64,000 nt of DNA from the NCBI GenBank assembly GCA_036924285.1, contig JAYKYS010000002.1:38920501-38984500 (forward strand). Reading direction: 5' to 3'. How positions within the stretch are numbered: the first letter of the stretch is position 1; the number at the start of each line of letters is the position of its first letter. This stretch comes from Asterella californica (lineage: Eukaryota > Streptophyta > Marchantiopsida > Marchantiales > Aytoniaceae). A program made the position numbers and the translations under genes. The notes beneath the pieces were generated by a model. The model made no database searches. It was given only the letters and a program-made list of their open reading frames with translations, and had not been told where the DNA came from. Positions 24,900-36,932 of the stretch are shown piece after piece.

Positions 24900-26325
24900 C
24901 TCGCATACTCTTTATTATTATTACCATTCACTCTTTATGCCGGACAGACACAAAGAAAGAAGGGGAAAGAGCCAGCCAAACCATCCAGCGCGTAATCTAT
25001 GATCAGGTATCTTTGGGGGTGCTTGGATACAGCACGCTGGATCTTGCAGTTTTACCATTCGCAGGAACCGGAGATGGTAACGCTGTGAGCAAAGGACTAC
25101 TTACTTACCCAGTGAGTGAGGTTGGACTCAGCTCGTCAACTTTCGTCATTTGCTGTCACTCGGGCATCCGTCTACGGTCTACTGCACTGGTCCAAAAAGG
25201 AGCAGAGTTTGTCGGGAGCATGGAAGTGATGACCACCTCCAATTTTAGCCAGCAGCGGGAAACATTAATTATCGAGGGGAAGAGCTAAAGTAAGCATCTT
25301 AGATGCGGTCCAGCGAGGGTTAAATCGTGTGGTAGTACAGGTTCTTGTGACTCGTGAGGTGAGCATCGGTGAAGAGCATTTAAGTTGGGATCAGTTATTT
25401 CTAGGGAAAACACTGCCTTGATGGAGTGATAGATATGTGGTTTCACAGCAGACCAGTCATGGACGCAACTGTACTGGCTGCTTCTGCAGCTGAATCTTCC
25501 CAGTACGTTGAGCTCACACAGCCAGCTCGGCACTCCTTTCCTCCCTGCTTCTTTCTTTTCCTTTCTGGTCCCTCACGGTCACCTTTTTCCTCTCTGACCC
25601 TCTCAGGCGGGCTCCTCTGCTCTGCTCGAGCTGCTGCTTCCGGTGAGTGCAGTCCAGTTGGTTGATGGTATATCATCCCCTCCCTTACTCCACTGGACTG
25701 CAAAGCCCTGCAGCAGCAGAGCAGAGCAGAGCTTGGCTTGGCTTGGCTTCTCTCTCCTCTCTCTCCTCTCTCTCCTTCCCTTGAATCCCTTCCTCCCATT
25801 CACCTCTTACTCCATTCTCCAGTGTCTCCACTTCCCCTCTTTCACCACAATTATTGCTCACTCGCTCTCACTGTCCCCACTGTCAGTCCAGTCTAATAAG
25901 ACTGCGGGCGGGCTCAGCTCGTCAGGGATCGATCCCATCTTCATTCAGTTCAGTGCGCGTCTCACATCCCACCCCTCCTTCCCTCTCATTTGTCAGTTAC
26001 TTACTTTCCCCGTCCACTTGCCTGGCTGGTTTGGCAACTTTGGCGCATTCTCGTCGTGTGGTTCGGGGCATGTCCTCCCATGGTGTGAACGCCCTCGTAG
26101 TTGTAGTAGTTCAGATGGAGGGCGTTATTTCATTCTTCCATTGAAGTACAGTGGTGTCTGGTCCAGGCAAGAAGAAGGAAGAGCACAGAGGCGCGTTTCT
26201 TCCCTCGACCTCCTCGCACATTGCTGTGGTCGATGTCAGGAAGCTGAGTGCTGAAAGAAAGGGGAGGGCAAGCGAAGCCGATTGTTCTCTGGGAGCTGCT
26301 GTTACTGGAACCGTTGTATAGAGCA
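24900..26325 (+). promoter_or_regulatory. Upstream/5' leader region of the XTH gene
   Basis: This region lies directly 5' of the XTH start codon. From about 25550 it is pyrimidine-rich, with CTCTCT runs near 25748-25785 and tandem TTGGC units just before. These produce long Ser/Leu or Arg/Glu frames on both strands that do not look like proteins. It probably holds the promoter and a long CT-rich leader. The transcription start and any leader intron are not resolvable by eye. Confidence 0.4.
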
Positions 26326-27940
26326 ATGGCTGCACAGCAGAGGGCAGGAGTTGTGGTCCTCCTCCTTCTGGCAGCCGTCGCTGCACCCCTCGGTTTCGCT
26401 CAGGAAATAGACACATCCGGCACTCTCCCCAAGCCTTTTGCCTCCTCCACTTCTAAGGATTTCGCCGACTTCTCCACAGAGTTCACCGTGTTCTGGGGCC
26501 CTGAGCACATCTCAACAACTGCAGAGGGCCAAATGCTGGATCTTAGGTTGACCAACATTTCTGGTACGGGCCCTCGCTCATCCTCACTGGCCTGGTCGCT
26601 TATCATTACCACCCTCTGTCTTTATTTTCGGATTCCCGAGTTCATGTGTGTTTCCTGGCTTCCCCTACATTTGCAGACGTGCAATCTGATAGGTGCTCTT
26701 CCCTCATGCTGGCTGAAGACATTACTGCTGTATCTATGTTGCACTGATATTGTTCATTTCCCCGTGAGCAGGAGCTGGGTTCTGCTCGAAAAGGACTTTC
26801 ATCTATGGAAGGATTAACATGAATCTGAAACTCATCGGTGGAGATTCTTCGGGCACCGTCACCACCTATTATGTAAGTCTTTCCACACTTGATCAACACT
26901 TGAACAGAGCCTGATCTCCTCTCATTTCCACTGCTTGAAAAACGTCCTGTCTTTCGGCATTGTGTCTCCATTCTAATACGCTCCCGGAGGTATGCAGATA
27001 ATTCTCTTGGGGTGGTGCAGTGATCAATGTGTATATCCTCGTCACAGTCCCCCTTGTTTGTGGAACGTTCCCTGCTTCCTCTTTGTTTCAGCTGAATCTT
27101 CTAGAGATGGTATGCGGATGCATCTATGTTTGCCACTGATAAAATTGAAATCGTTTGCAGTTGACTTCGTTTGGAGACCATCATGACGAGCTCGACTTCG
27201 AATTCTTGGGGAACCAAACCGGTCAGCCCTACATTCTTCAAACCAACGTGTTCGCCAACGGAGCAGGAGAACGAGAGCAGAGGATTTTCCTCTGGTTCGA
27301 CCCGTCCGCAGACTTCCACTCATACTCAGTGGTCTGGAATAAGAAGCAGATTGTGTAAGTAGTTGCACCCCCCTCACTTACTCAACTAGTTTGCATCGAG
27401 ACGACAATGTTTGGGTTTTTTACGTTTCATTCTTAAGATACCCCATCGAACAGCCACAAGCCTGAACCAGAACAGAACAGGGGCACTACTCGATCGAATT
27501 CTCCGCTGAAGAAAATGTTGCCTTCTGCTGGATGCAGGTTTTTCGTGGACGGTGTACCGATTCGAGTGTTTAAGAACAACGAGGCACTGGGCATGCCCTA
27601 CCTCAACAAGCAACCGATGGGAGTATACTCGAGTCTGTGGAACGGAGATTCGTGGGCGACTCAGGGAGGCCGTGTCAAAATCGACTGGGCGAATGCTCCG
27701 TTCGTTGCCACTTTCCAGAATTACAACTACGACGCATGCGAGTGGCTGAGCAACACGACGGTACCTGCCTGCGCGGACATTAGCGCCAACAACTGGTGGG
27801 ATGCAGCAGCTTATGACGACTTGACTCCCACGCAGGTGAATGAGCTGAGGAAGGTCCAGCAATCCTACATGGTATACGACTACTGCACTGACACGGAGCG
27901 ATTCACGGTTCCGCCAGCCGAGTGCGCCGGGAACCTATGA
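26326..27940 (+). CDS. Xyloglucan endotransglucosylase/hydrolase (XTH, GH16), 4 exons
   Basis: XTHs cut and rejoin xyloglucan chains in the cell wall. Proposed exons: 26326-26563, 26772-26872, 27161-27354 and 27538-27940. They join in frame to about 311 residues. Residues 1-25 form a signal peptide (charged start, Leu/Val/Ala core, Ala-Gln end). Exon 3 carries [10 protein letters not shown] (about 121-130), with nucleophile and acid/base glutamates E123 and E127 on the family pattern, directly followed by the N-glycosylation site NQT that XTHs conserve. [18 protein letters not shown] and [12 protein letters not shown] are further landmarks. The C-terminal XET_C part has [19 protein letters not shown] and ends with four cysteines (ACE, PAC, DYC, AEC). 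Ile is replaced by Leu in the motif, a conservative change. The product is intact and probably secreted. Transglycosylase and hydrolase activities cannot be told apart here. Confidence 0.95.
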
Positions 27941-29890
27941 CTATCTATGGCCCCACCAGAGACGGAAGCCTCCCGCTCATCCAGCTGTGGCAAAGCTGGA
28001 TGGCGGCAGGTCGGAATGGCTGCAGTCGTCGGTGCTTTCACCGGCTTGGTAGCCGCTTCTCTGGGTTAAACGGGTTGAGAACTGCGACTGTGGTGTGAGC
28101 GCCCAGCTTCTTGTGTGGGAACTCCCAGAGCTTCACGACGTTGCAAGACACGGACTGCTTCGAATGTTATGGAAGAAGGTGTCTTGATCTGATCACAAGC
28201 TGACGAGAGGGACGATTTCCTGCTGCACGTGAGGCCGTTCTCCGAGTGGCAGTCGGTGAGCTGGTCTAGTGGCACTCGTGCAGAGAAGGTGGCGGGCGCT
28301 CGGTGTAGGAATTGGTATATGAATGAGCTCCGGAGCAGGTCGTTGATCGATCCATCTATCTGTTCATTTCATTCGCGAGTCTACCGTGGCGATGGGCAGG
28401 CAGTTCAGTTGCAAGAACAGAAGGGCCTGATCTGGTCGATCAAGTGGATGAACCGTGAGGATATGGATTCAACTGCTCTGAGACTTGCGGTTACGAGGGA
28501 GCGGATGGTTAGCTTCGCATGTTCTTACGTAGTGTTCTATTGATGGTGTTTTCTGTTTGGTGTACCTTACTCAGTCAATAGTCGGTTGATCTGTTCTGTT
28601 TTGTTGTGAGCTGAGCTGGGCGGGGCACGGCAGTTAGCTTGCTCTTCTTCACATTCTTGGCTCGGCTTGGCTGCGGCGCGTGGGCGTGGACGTTGCTGCC
28701 TTCGTGTTATTGCCTTCACTCTCATTGCGTTGGAAATCATAACTTCGAAGCTGTGGTTGTGGAGAGGCGCTGGTGACTCGTTTTTCCAATCATCCTTCCG
28801 ATCTGGGAGTACGAGGCGCCTCAGAACACACTCACGTCCAGTAATGAAATTTGTATCGATCTTCTTCCACGATCAGCTGGACTCGAGAGTTTGATCAACG
28901 GAAGTTTGCTAGTTCTGTTTTGCATTTCTCAGTGGAGAGAGAGAGAGAGAGAGAGAGAGGAGCTGTGAGGTGGGTTGGAGAATGTGCCTGGCATGTTATA
29001 GTATGAATGAATCGGGACGATTTCGACGTCACTCGTGCCGAAGTCTACTCTATTATAAGTAGAGTTTGAGTTACAACAATTGGGAACCTCTATTGTTTTA
29101 TTTATCGAATGCCACTGCAATTATTTAAATTGGGTCGATGACCCTCCCTATTCTTTGATCTCTGTATGCAATAAAAGGATGGCAGGGAGCCGCCTTGTAA
29201 CTATCTTCAAGAATGCTTCAAGGTTTCTTCAGTGTTCAACCTTCTGTCTCTCTTTTGGCACACTAGATAGGTGTTTACAAACTCCTCGTGCACCGCCTCT
29301 CCACGCGAATTGGTAGATGATACAGGGATCGGAATATCTCGACACTAGGAGCTGAAACAATATCGTTTCTCTATCATTTGTCTGTAGACAGGTATTGTGT
29401 GAATTTTGAGATGGAATTCTGTACGAACCTTCACAGAACGCCCGATCGATGTTCAATCTCGCTACTACCTTCTGCCATGATTTTTTACCGGTAAAGATCA
29501 ATCACCATTGAAAAAGGAACGAGGAATTAGAGAAGTCTCTGAACGTGACGCACCTGGATCAGCTGTGTCAAACATTCAGCAAGCAACAAATATTAAGCGC
29601 GAAACGATAGAAAGGGCGAAATGCAAGTTGGTGGAAGTGAACGGTCCAGTGTCAGAAATCTCCCGGAAGTATCCTGCTGGCTTTTAGTCAGGCTGAAACA
29701 GCTAGCGAGATGCAATTGCGCTTGCTTACTTGCAAATTCTAATGATGAGAAGATTGTACCTACACTTGACTGTAGGCTGTCAGGTAAAATAGGCGTAGGA
29801 ATCGTCGTAGAAGTCAACTTCCGTGTAAATACATGGAAGATGCGTAACATGCACTATTCATATGCTGATGACATGACATTTTGACGTACG
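27941..29890. other. XTH 3' flank and spacer
   Basis: No further gene was recognised. The open frame at 28229-28543 (104 codons) has no family signature. A (GA)n microsatellite lies at 28935-28959. Some of the first few hundred bases should be XTH 3' untranslated region, but I cannot place the poly(A) site. Confidence 0.5.
28935..28959 (+). repeat. (GA)n microsatellite
   Basis: A GA dinucleotide run of about 25 bases in the spacer downstream of the XTH gene. Confidence 0.9.
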
Positions 29891-30023
29891 GGACCTGTTG
29901 TAACCAATCATGGGTGCGATCAACCTGTTATAACCAGTCAAGGATGTGATCAAGTAACACCAAGTTAAGAGGGGTGGGGTCAAGTTGGGTAAACGTAGTA
30001 GGGGTGAGGTGAAGTAAATTTCT
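29891..30023. mobile_element. MITE family fragment (one end, internally duplicated)
   Basis: Only one terminal repeat is present. It ends at AAGTAAATTTCTG (about 30011-30023) and contains GGATGTGATCAAG and a duplicated TGTTATAACCAGTCAAGG-like block at about 29894 and 29926. The opposite end was not found nearby, so this is a truncated copy. Confidence 0.55.
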
Positions 30024-30837
30024 GTTCAGCAGATCCAGCAACTTGGAGGTCAGAGAAGCAATATGTTTCATAAGCTGTGTAGAAGAATGAGTGCCAGAAG
30101 GACCTGTCAGAATACGGTGAAGGACGGACAAAAGTCGCCATCTCTTCATGTCGCTTTTGGGGCACACTGGAGGGACTAATCAGCTCCTCCCTCCGTGCGA
30201 GCAGTCTCGTCAGCATCACGGCCCCATCTCGAGGAAGCCCTTAGCTCTCAGCTCCAAGCAAGAGCAGAGCAGTTCTGGCCTGTCCACTGTCCAGTCCATC
30301 AGAGCTAGATTAGATTCGATTTGACAGACATATTGCTGTGTGCGATTACCAGCTCGTAGGTCTCTCTATCAACCGAACCTTCCCTCCCGATCGAATATAA
30401 TAGATCGGGAGAGAACATCTCTTCCTGCGCCCACTCGACGCCAATAGTCCACACCCAATTCTCGCTGGCACATACATACCTTTGCAACTGATGCCTCTTT
30501 ATAACCGCCCATTCTTTGGTCACTGAGCGAAGCATGACGGCAGATCAGCTCGCTTTTCTAATTCTCAGGCCCGAGTTTTCACCTGCCGACACGTAAATGA
30601 AAGTCCCGTGCAAGAATAGGAGCCAGCAACAAGCTCACATCAAGTTTTCTCGTTCCGCTGCGAGACAGCAAGAGTCAAGCAAAGATGACACAACTAACGA
30701 GAGCAGGGGCAGTCATGACTCATGAGTCATGAGTCATGCACAACTTCTGCGACGGGCATGGATGGATGATCTGACGTGATATTTCCCCATCGTGGGAGAC
30801 GAAGTTCGCTTGTTCATTGCCGGTCATTGTACTTGTA

Positions 30838-30945
30838 TTTGTATAATTAATTGTATTGTATAATATAATATAATAATTGTATTGTATTGTATAATATAAT
30901 ATAATATAATATAATATGTATTGTATTGTATTATATAATATGTCG
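30838..30945 (+). repeat. AT-rich minisatellite of ATAAT and TGTAT units
   Basis: Alternating runs of TAATA and TGTAT pentamer-like units continue for about 100 bases. The region is low in complexity and non-coding. Confidence 0.8.
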
Positions 30946-31554
30946 TGTCAAAGTTGACAAAGAAGATTCTTTTAAAGCACGAGTATGATTACAAATGGTT
31001 GCGGGTTTTCTTTCAGATAACTGAGAAATTTAAGCGTTATACAGAAAATGATTTTGGTCACTATATATTCATTTCAACTTGGAATCTGTGAAATAAAAAA
31101 TCAACTGAAAGCTAAATAAAATATTGAATATCTCCAAAAAAATATTAAGAGTAAAATTTAGAGGTTTTTTGAACCAAAAAGAATCTTTTCTTCAGATTCA
31201 AAATACACTAGGGAACAAAAAGAGTATTCATTTTCATGCTTTTTTACTCATATCGAGGTTTAACGGCAAAAAGAATAAAAGCTGTTGTTATCAACGGGTA
31301 ATATAGAATAAAACTATTAGTAAGTGACATATAATTTATGAATTGACAATACTGTGTCGTCTTAATATTTTGAGTATTCTAAGATTTGAAATCAACATTT
31401 GAATATTAAACTTCACCAATGGGCAAAAGCCACGCTTAAATGAACTAAAGGTAGGTCAGAAAGCGGCCGTAACTCTACCCGCGAGATAAGAATATTTTGC
31501 AACGATTATAACTTTGACATGCATAATATAACCTCGATCTCATAAGTATAGACA

Positions 31555-31945
31555 ACGTATAATTGATTCACATCCCTCGTATCCGGATATTAGTAGGCTT
31601 TGTATTATCACATCCCAGAGTTTGATTACACATGTCTTAATGATGTATTGCTTGATCACACTCTCGAATGGTTATTGAAAAGAAACTAGTCTCTTTGTTA
31701 TGTTAGTGGCATGTCAGATTGTACACGTCAAGTTTTTGAGCATATATCGTCTTACTTAACTATTAAACATATAAATCATAGAAATATTTAATCTCGATTG
31801 ATAATAGTTAAATGTTTAACAACAAGACAAAGTGACTGATTTTACTTTCAGTAACTAGTAAAAAAATGATACAAACATTACATCGTTAAGAAATGGGTGA
31901 TAAAGCTAAACTCAGCTAATAGGAGTGTGATCAAGTAAATTTCAG
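31555..31945. mobile_element. MITE family copy 3
   Basis: The right end, reversed, reads CTGAAATTTACTTGATCACA then CTCCTATTAG. The left end has the diverged TTGATTCACATCCCT, and then GATGTATTGCTTGATCACAC, which matches the third internal motif of the other copies. The interior is AT-rich and non-coding. The left border is approximate because that end has decayed. Confidence 0.65.
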
Positions 31946-33444
31946 GGAGATTGGCGTGTTCTTTCATTCGCACACAACCTGCGCTGATACTCCTTGGATA
32001 GATAGTCTCTTGGTTTGGGTCAGTGCTCGAGGAGGTTTGCGGTGAAAATTCGGAAGTTTCTTCCCTAAGGAAAAGTAAATCCGAAATTCTAGAATTTTGC
32101 CGGAAAACTTACGAAACTTACATTGAGAAGTAGGTTTTTGCTCCGGAATATTTCTCACAGATTTGGGTGAACCCCCGAAAATTTCAGGAAAATACCGGAA
32201 GTCAAAACAGCAAAACTTGCAATGGAAATGCGGAGCTATGCGTTACAGATTCATCGGATCTAAACTCTTTCCTTTTCTTTCCGGGTTTCGTAGCGACTCC
32301 ATCTCTCATCCTTTCCTTCCCTTCTTTACTTTCTTCCGTCTCATAATACGACAAAAACTCTTTCCTTTCCGGTGTTCACAATCAACGTAAACCCAAAACC
32401 GGAACTCCCAGAGGAAGAGAACACGCGACGCTATGAATAGCCAACGGATGGAAAGACCCCGTCAAAGTCGGAACTCCGGGAGCACTGGTTTGGGTGCTGT
32501 CCTCGTACGGCTCGGAAGTACCTTACCCACTACTTTCCTCTTGTGCCCCAAGAGCTTCAAGTCCAAAGAGTTAAACGATGACGGGAGACATGAAGACAAC
32601 GCGGAAATGCTGCGCGGACTAGAATATAATTTGCGTTGTACTCCTTCAAATACTAGAAGACATATTTATGATCCACTCGAAAGCTGGATATAAAAACTAT
32701 AAACTTTCCCAGTTATAACTGATCCAAAAGTGGAGAAACTCCAAGAATACTACACTCTGCAAGTAGAAACAAACATGCATTGAGTGTATTTAAATCTGAG
32801 AGAAAGTGTAATCATATTACAAAAAAGAACTTGATAAGCCCTGGGGAGTCAACGCAGTAGGTTGGAAAGCGAGAAGAATATTAGTGACAACTTTACTAAC
32901 TTGGGTATGGAGACCAACAACAACACAAACACCATCTCTCTACCTTTTTTTTCTGTTCTCCTCATACTTCAGCTTTATGTCTTTCCCTTTCCCTCACACA
33001 CTGTACTTGATTGATTGCAGCCCTATGATAACGTTCACTTCCAAAATATCTCAAAAGGTTAAGAAAGAAAAACCATACTGAAGTCAGGGAAGGAGCGCCT
33101 AACTGTCACAACTCTCACATATGATCGATTCCCTCTATATATATATAGAGACTGAACTCGTGGGTAGTGGTCTCGTTTATGCTTGGTTAGCGAACTGATA
33201 GCACTGGTTACGCTTGAATGTATTGGAAAGATATAATAACAAGGAGTTACGCTTGCAATGTAAGTATAAGGTTATGCGTTAGCGATTAATCTGGATCTCA
33301 TCTTATTTTCTTTTCTATTTTCACAGTCATCTTATTTATTTCTCCGTAACGTAATCTTTTGTTACATGACAAAACATCCTCTCTATTCTTTTTTGTTCTT
33401 CACAAACGACGTATAGCCTATGCTAACGCACAGCAACGAACTGA

Positions 33445-33765
33445 CAGAAAAATATTGTTTGATCACACCCCTAGTAGGTTCGTTGAGCTTGATCACACCT
33501 GTGAAACTAGTCATTTTGTTATGTTCGTGAATTTCGGACTGCACACATCAGCTCTCTAAGCATAGATCGTTGGACATGTATTTATTTATTAGACGATTTG
33601 GATGGCAGAGGGATTTAATCATAGTCAAAAGTAATGACGAACGATAAGTTAAAATAATTAATTTTATTGTCGATAATCAGTCAAAGATGTGATCAAGCAA
33701 TACATCGTTATGAGAGGTGTGATCAAACTCAACAAATCTATTAGGAGTGGGGTTACTTACTTGGT
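33445..33765. mobile_element. MITE family copy 4
   Basis: The left end carries CAGAAAAATATTGTTTGATC, then CCCCTAGTAGG and GAGCTTGATCACACC. The right half has AAAGATGTGATCAAGCAATA, then GAGAGGTGTGATCAAACTC and CTATTAGGAGTG in inverted order. About 320 bases, AT-rich, without coding capacity. No target duplication is obvious. Confidence 0.7.
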
Positions 33766-33950
33766 CATCTCTGTGAAAGCGTGTCTTCACTTGTTCACCC
33801 CTTTGGATTTTGCATATCACATAGCTTATATGCCTATCTATGTTGACGATACTACAAGATTTTTGCACACCTACCGCCTTGTTGCGCAGTGGAAGCTCTT
33901 GCTCAGAGGTCATGAAACTCACAACGCTAACCTGCAAATCACAATCACAT

Positions 33951-34235
33951 GTTAGCGTTCATGCACCACTCATCTTTATCTCGTTTTGGTCCGGACCGGA
34001 GTCGGACCGGCTCCGTAACTCTCAAGCTCAACATTCCCCAGGTCTTGACCTAGACCTGACTAGGTCGGTCCCCAAAACATGAGCAAGTCCCAACGTTACT
34101 TGGGGTGGACTTTGTCCGTCTGGGTCGAAGCTCTTGAACGGTGGTCGAACTCGCCTCTCGTTCCTAGTCTTGCTTAAGTCTTTAGGTTGTTCCCAAGTCT
34201 AGATGTCTACGTCTAGATCAGAACGCGTCTTGTCG
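33951..34235 (-). repeat. LTR-like direct repeat, copy 1
   Basis: The segment beginning GTTAGCGTTCATGCACCACT is homologous to 36933-37275 in the same orientation. Shared blocks include ATCTTTATCTCGTTTTG, CTCTCAAGCTCAA, AAAACATGAGCAAGTC and TTAGGTTGTTC. On the minus strand it would end in CA, as an LTR should (33950-33951 read TG on the plus strand). The pair brackets a chromovirus remnant on the minus strand, so these are probably partial LTRs. Confidence 0.55.
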
Positions 34236-34910
34236 TGCGCATACACATCGCTACACAACATATATCGCTGTCAGACGTACATCACACATACACATAACAC
34301 ATGGACGATGTCATATACATACACAAGTGTATCACAATGATAAACGATATGTACTCACTCCATCATGCCAACCGACACTAAACAAAACACTAAAGTCGAG
34401 TCAAATCCATTCTCTGCATCAGAGAATCCAAATTGCGCTCAACAAGACTATCCACCATAGCCATGAGCTTGAAGACACAACTTGAATAAATAAAGCCTAC
34501 AAGCCATACCTGCGAAGTATACCCCTAGTGAGGTTAGTCCAGGAACATGCCCTAACGACACTAACAGTCCTATCGAGATTAGTCACTTCACACTCGGTCA
34601 ACCTAGCCGAGGTGCTAAACTAACGTGACAGCCTTGGTAATGACGCAATCATCATCTCATGTCTCTAGAGTCTCGTTCGTCGAACTCTAGGATCGGATGA
34701 CTCGTCCTAGCCTACCCAAGTATCGACTCCCCCTCATAAATACTTCTAGGGATCGACTGGCCCACACTCCTTTTTGATCTTCAAATATTATATCACAACT
34801 CAATCACAAGATTGGTCATAATTCTCACCTCCGGTATTAGTTCGAAGAGTTCTTGGTATCATTGGAGAGCTCTCACCTAGACTTTTCCAATGATATCTTA
34901 CTGTCACAAC

Positions 34911-35123
34911 CCTCAGTCTCAAGGTCGGACGCAAACGGAAACAACAGAACCTTAGTGAACTTGCGCTAGTGTCGTGACCTCCAGTCTCAAGGTCGGGCGT
35001 AGACGAGAACAACAGAATCCTAGTGAACTTAAACTAGTGTGGTGACCCTCAGTCTCAATTTAGGATACAAGAGGGCGTAGACGCGAACAAGAGAACCATA
35101 GTGGACTTGCGCTAGGTTGTGAA
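34911..35123 (+). repeat. ~67-base tandem repeat, three units
   Basis: Units start at about 34911, 34978 and 35046, each with CAGTCTCAAGGTCGG(A/G)CG or a derivative, then AACAACAGAA, CTAGTGAACTT and a GCTAGTGT-like end. The third unit has a short insertion. It lies inside the chromovirus remnant. Confidence 0.75.
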
Positions 35124-35704
35124 CGCCGCGAGTAGGACTGAACGGCTTGACCGGGAAGTCGAGATCAGATGAACCCTAAGTGGTTCTCTGAACCAAGGTT
35201 AGAACATTAGGTTATGACTTAAAGGTCTACCCCAAGACGACCCCAGACGAATGCTGACCTAAGGGGGCAAGTCTGAAAGTAGACTGAAACATAAGTCTGA
35301 GACATAAGTTTGAGACGTGAGTCCGAGAAGCCGGACCGAGACGTGAATCCGACGCAGATGGATCGTGGTTCAGATGCTAGTCCAAAACCATAGGGTTCAA
35401 GTCCGGGTCTGGACCACATGTATTCAGAAAATGACTAAGTGTTGGAGCTTCAGCGATTTAAGATCGTGGACAGAACTCTCTTAAGTCAACATTCGTCTGA
35501 GATCCTCTTGAGATCCTCTTGAGATATGCCTTACGTCTTAATCCAATGTTTCATCTTTGGTTCAGAGACCACTTAGGGTTTATCTATTTCCTACTTCTCG
35601 GTCAAGCCGTTAAGTCCTACTCGTAACGTTCACAATCTAGCGCAAGTCCACTAGGGTTCTGTTGTTCATGTTTGCGTTTGATCTTGAGACTGAAGGTCAC
35701 GACA
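35042..35704. repeat. Large inverted repeat, ~170-base arms with ~325-base spacer
   Basis: The arm at 35042-35214 is matched in reverse complement by 35539-35704. Shared segments include GGACTTGCGCTAG, GAGTAGGACT, AACGGCTTGACCG, AACCCTAAGTGG and TCTCTGAACCAA. The left arm overlaps the third unit of the adjacent tandem repeat. The spacer contains short repeats of AAGTCTGAGACATAAGT. A transcript crossing it would fold into a long imperfect hairpin. Confidence 0.75.
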
Positions 35705-36366
35705 TTTATTCTCACTTTGGAGGTTGATGCCCTCATCAACAATGGTCCTTAAGTTAATGTCAAGTTCAAAATGGGTAGTCAACTCCTTGATGCATTTTGA
35801 TAGCTAACTCGCAATTCCTTCATTTGAGTCTTTAGTTGTCGCTAGAACACTTAGAAAATTCCAACTAGTCTCGAGGAAGCCTCTTTGGCCACCACTAGAC
35901 AAAACTAGTTGACAATTTCTAAACATTCTACTTAAGACACTAACTTGCTAACTTATAAGTATTCACAACTACTTACTAGGTCTCTCAAAGCTCACTTTCT
36001 TGTCAAAACCTGATTTGACTTAGACGCGTGACTAATTTTATCTTGTAGTTAGCAAACTGTGACGCAAGATCACCTCAAGCCCCAAGACAAGTATAAGTCT
36101 TGATTTAGATGCTTATCCAAACCAGCTCGCTTCCTTTGAGTGCACTCTGTTCTTCCTTTTCACAACATCCTAGAACTAGTCATAGTCATGCACTACGAAT
36201 ACACTTAGATAATTTCCAAGAAATAAATTCTTTATTTCCACAAAATACAAGTCAAAGCTACAAAGTCCATCGGCCAAAATCACCTCAAGTTGCTACTCGT
36301 GTGATTTAACGTTCCTTCACTCCTCATTGGAAGAAGATGTCCTCATCTTGCTAACGCCATTGTTAT

Positions 36367-36864
36367 CCTTGTCGTTGTTTGAAGAGGTCCAATACTTCAC
36401 TTGCATGTTCCAGATCTTCCTCTGGCACCCAAGTTGCTTCCTTCAATTGGTATCCACGCCATTTGACCAAGTACTCCATTCGGTTGGATTTGCATAACAA
36501 TCGTAAAATGATTTCCATCTCATATTCGACTTCATCTTTTATGACATCAGGTTGAGGCTTGAGAACCTGTTTGCGCTCCGGTCAAAAACTACCTTTGAAG
36601 TACTTCTTTAATAAAGAAACATGGAAAGTCGGATGGAACTGCCACTCTGGAAGAAAGTCTAAAGTATATACAACTTCATGCGGATTCTTGACAATCACAA
36701 AAAGTCTCATAAACTTGGATGAGAACTTCACAAATATTCCTTCCAAGAGGATGAAGTTCTTCGTATTCAACCATACTTTTTTGTCCTTGAAACTTCACTT
36801 GCCACTGATGCTTGTTTACATGCTTCGTGTAATGTTGTTGCGTTTTGTCAAGGTTATTTTTCAC
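36367..36864 (-). pseudogene. Chromovirus integrase C terminus and chromodomain (broken)
   Basis: In the integrase part the minus strand encodes a QVKFQGQK-like segment in one frame (to about 36676). After a frameshift it encodes LPEWQFHPTFHVSLLKKY, the conserved Gypsy integrase-end motif. Downstream (about 36555-36367) comes a chromodomain: YEMEIILRL, then YLVKWRGY, ATWVPEEDL and a short tail. This order is diagnostic of chromoviruses, whose chromodomain guides insertion into chromatin. The frameshift and the lack of the rest of pol make it non-functional. Confidence 0.85.
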
Positions 36865-36932
36865 TTGTTATTCGTGTTGTTGCATTTCCTCCACCAACTC
36901 TTCACTTGATGTTTGTCGTGTTCTTGGTCGTC

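Larger units (their letters stand above)
21310..24900. other. Gene-less spacer
   Basis: No gene was recognised on either strand. The longest frames, at 24411-24743 and 24655-25002, overlap each other on opposite strands without motifs. Two small tandem duplications (23722-23857 and 24005-24075) are listed separately. The stretch from about 22200 to 22700 is AT-rich and shows no structure I could define. Confidence 0.5.

Noticed and set aside
25643..26254. 203-codon plus-strand open frame just upstream of the XTH gene
   Set aside because: It is translated from a CT-rich leader and rich in Ser, Leu and Phe, with overlapping frames on both strands and no domain. It is more likely untranslated leader.
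27386..27862. 158-codon minus-strand open frame
   Set aside because: Entirely antisense to the last XTH intron and exon, so a shadow of the real gene.
34911..35123. Possible CRISPR-like array
   Set aside because: The units are contiguous 67-base tandem repeats without unique spacers, in a plant nuclear sequence.
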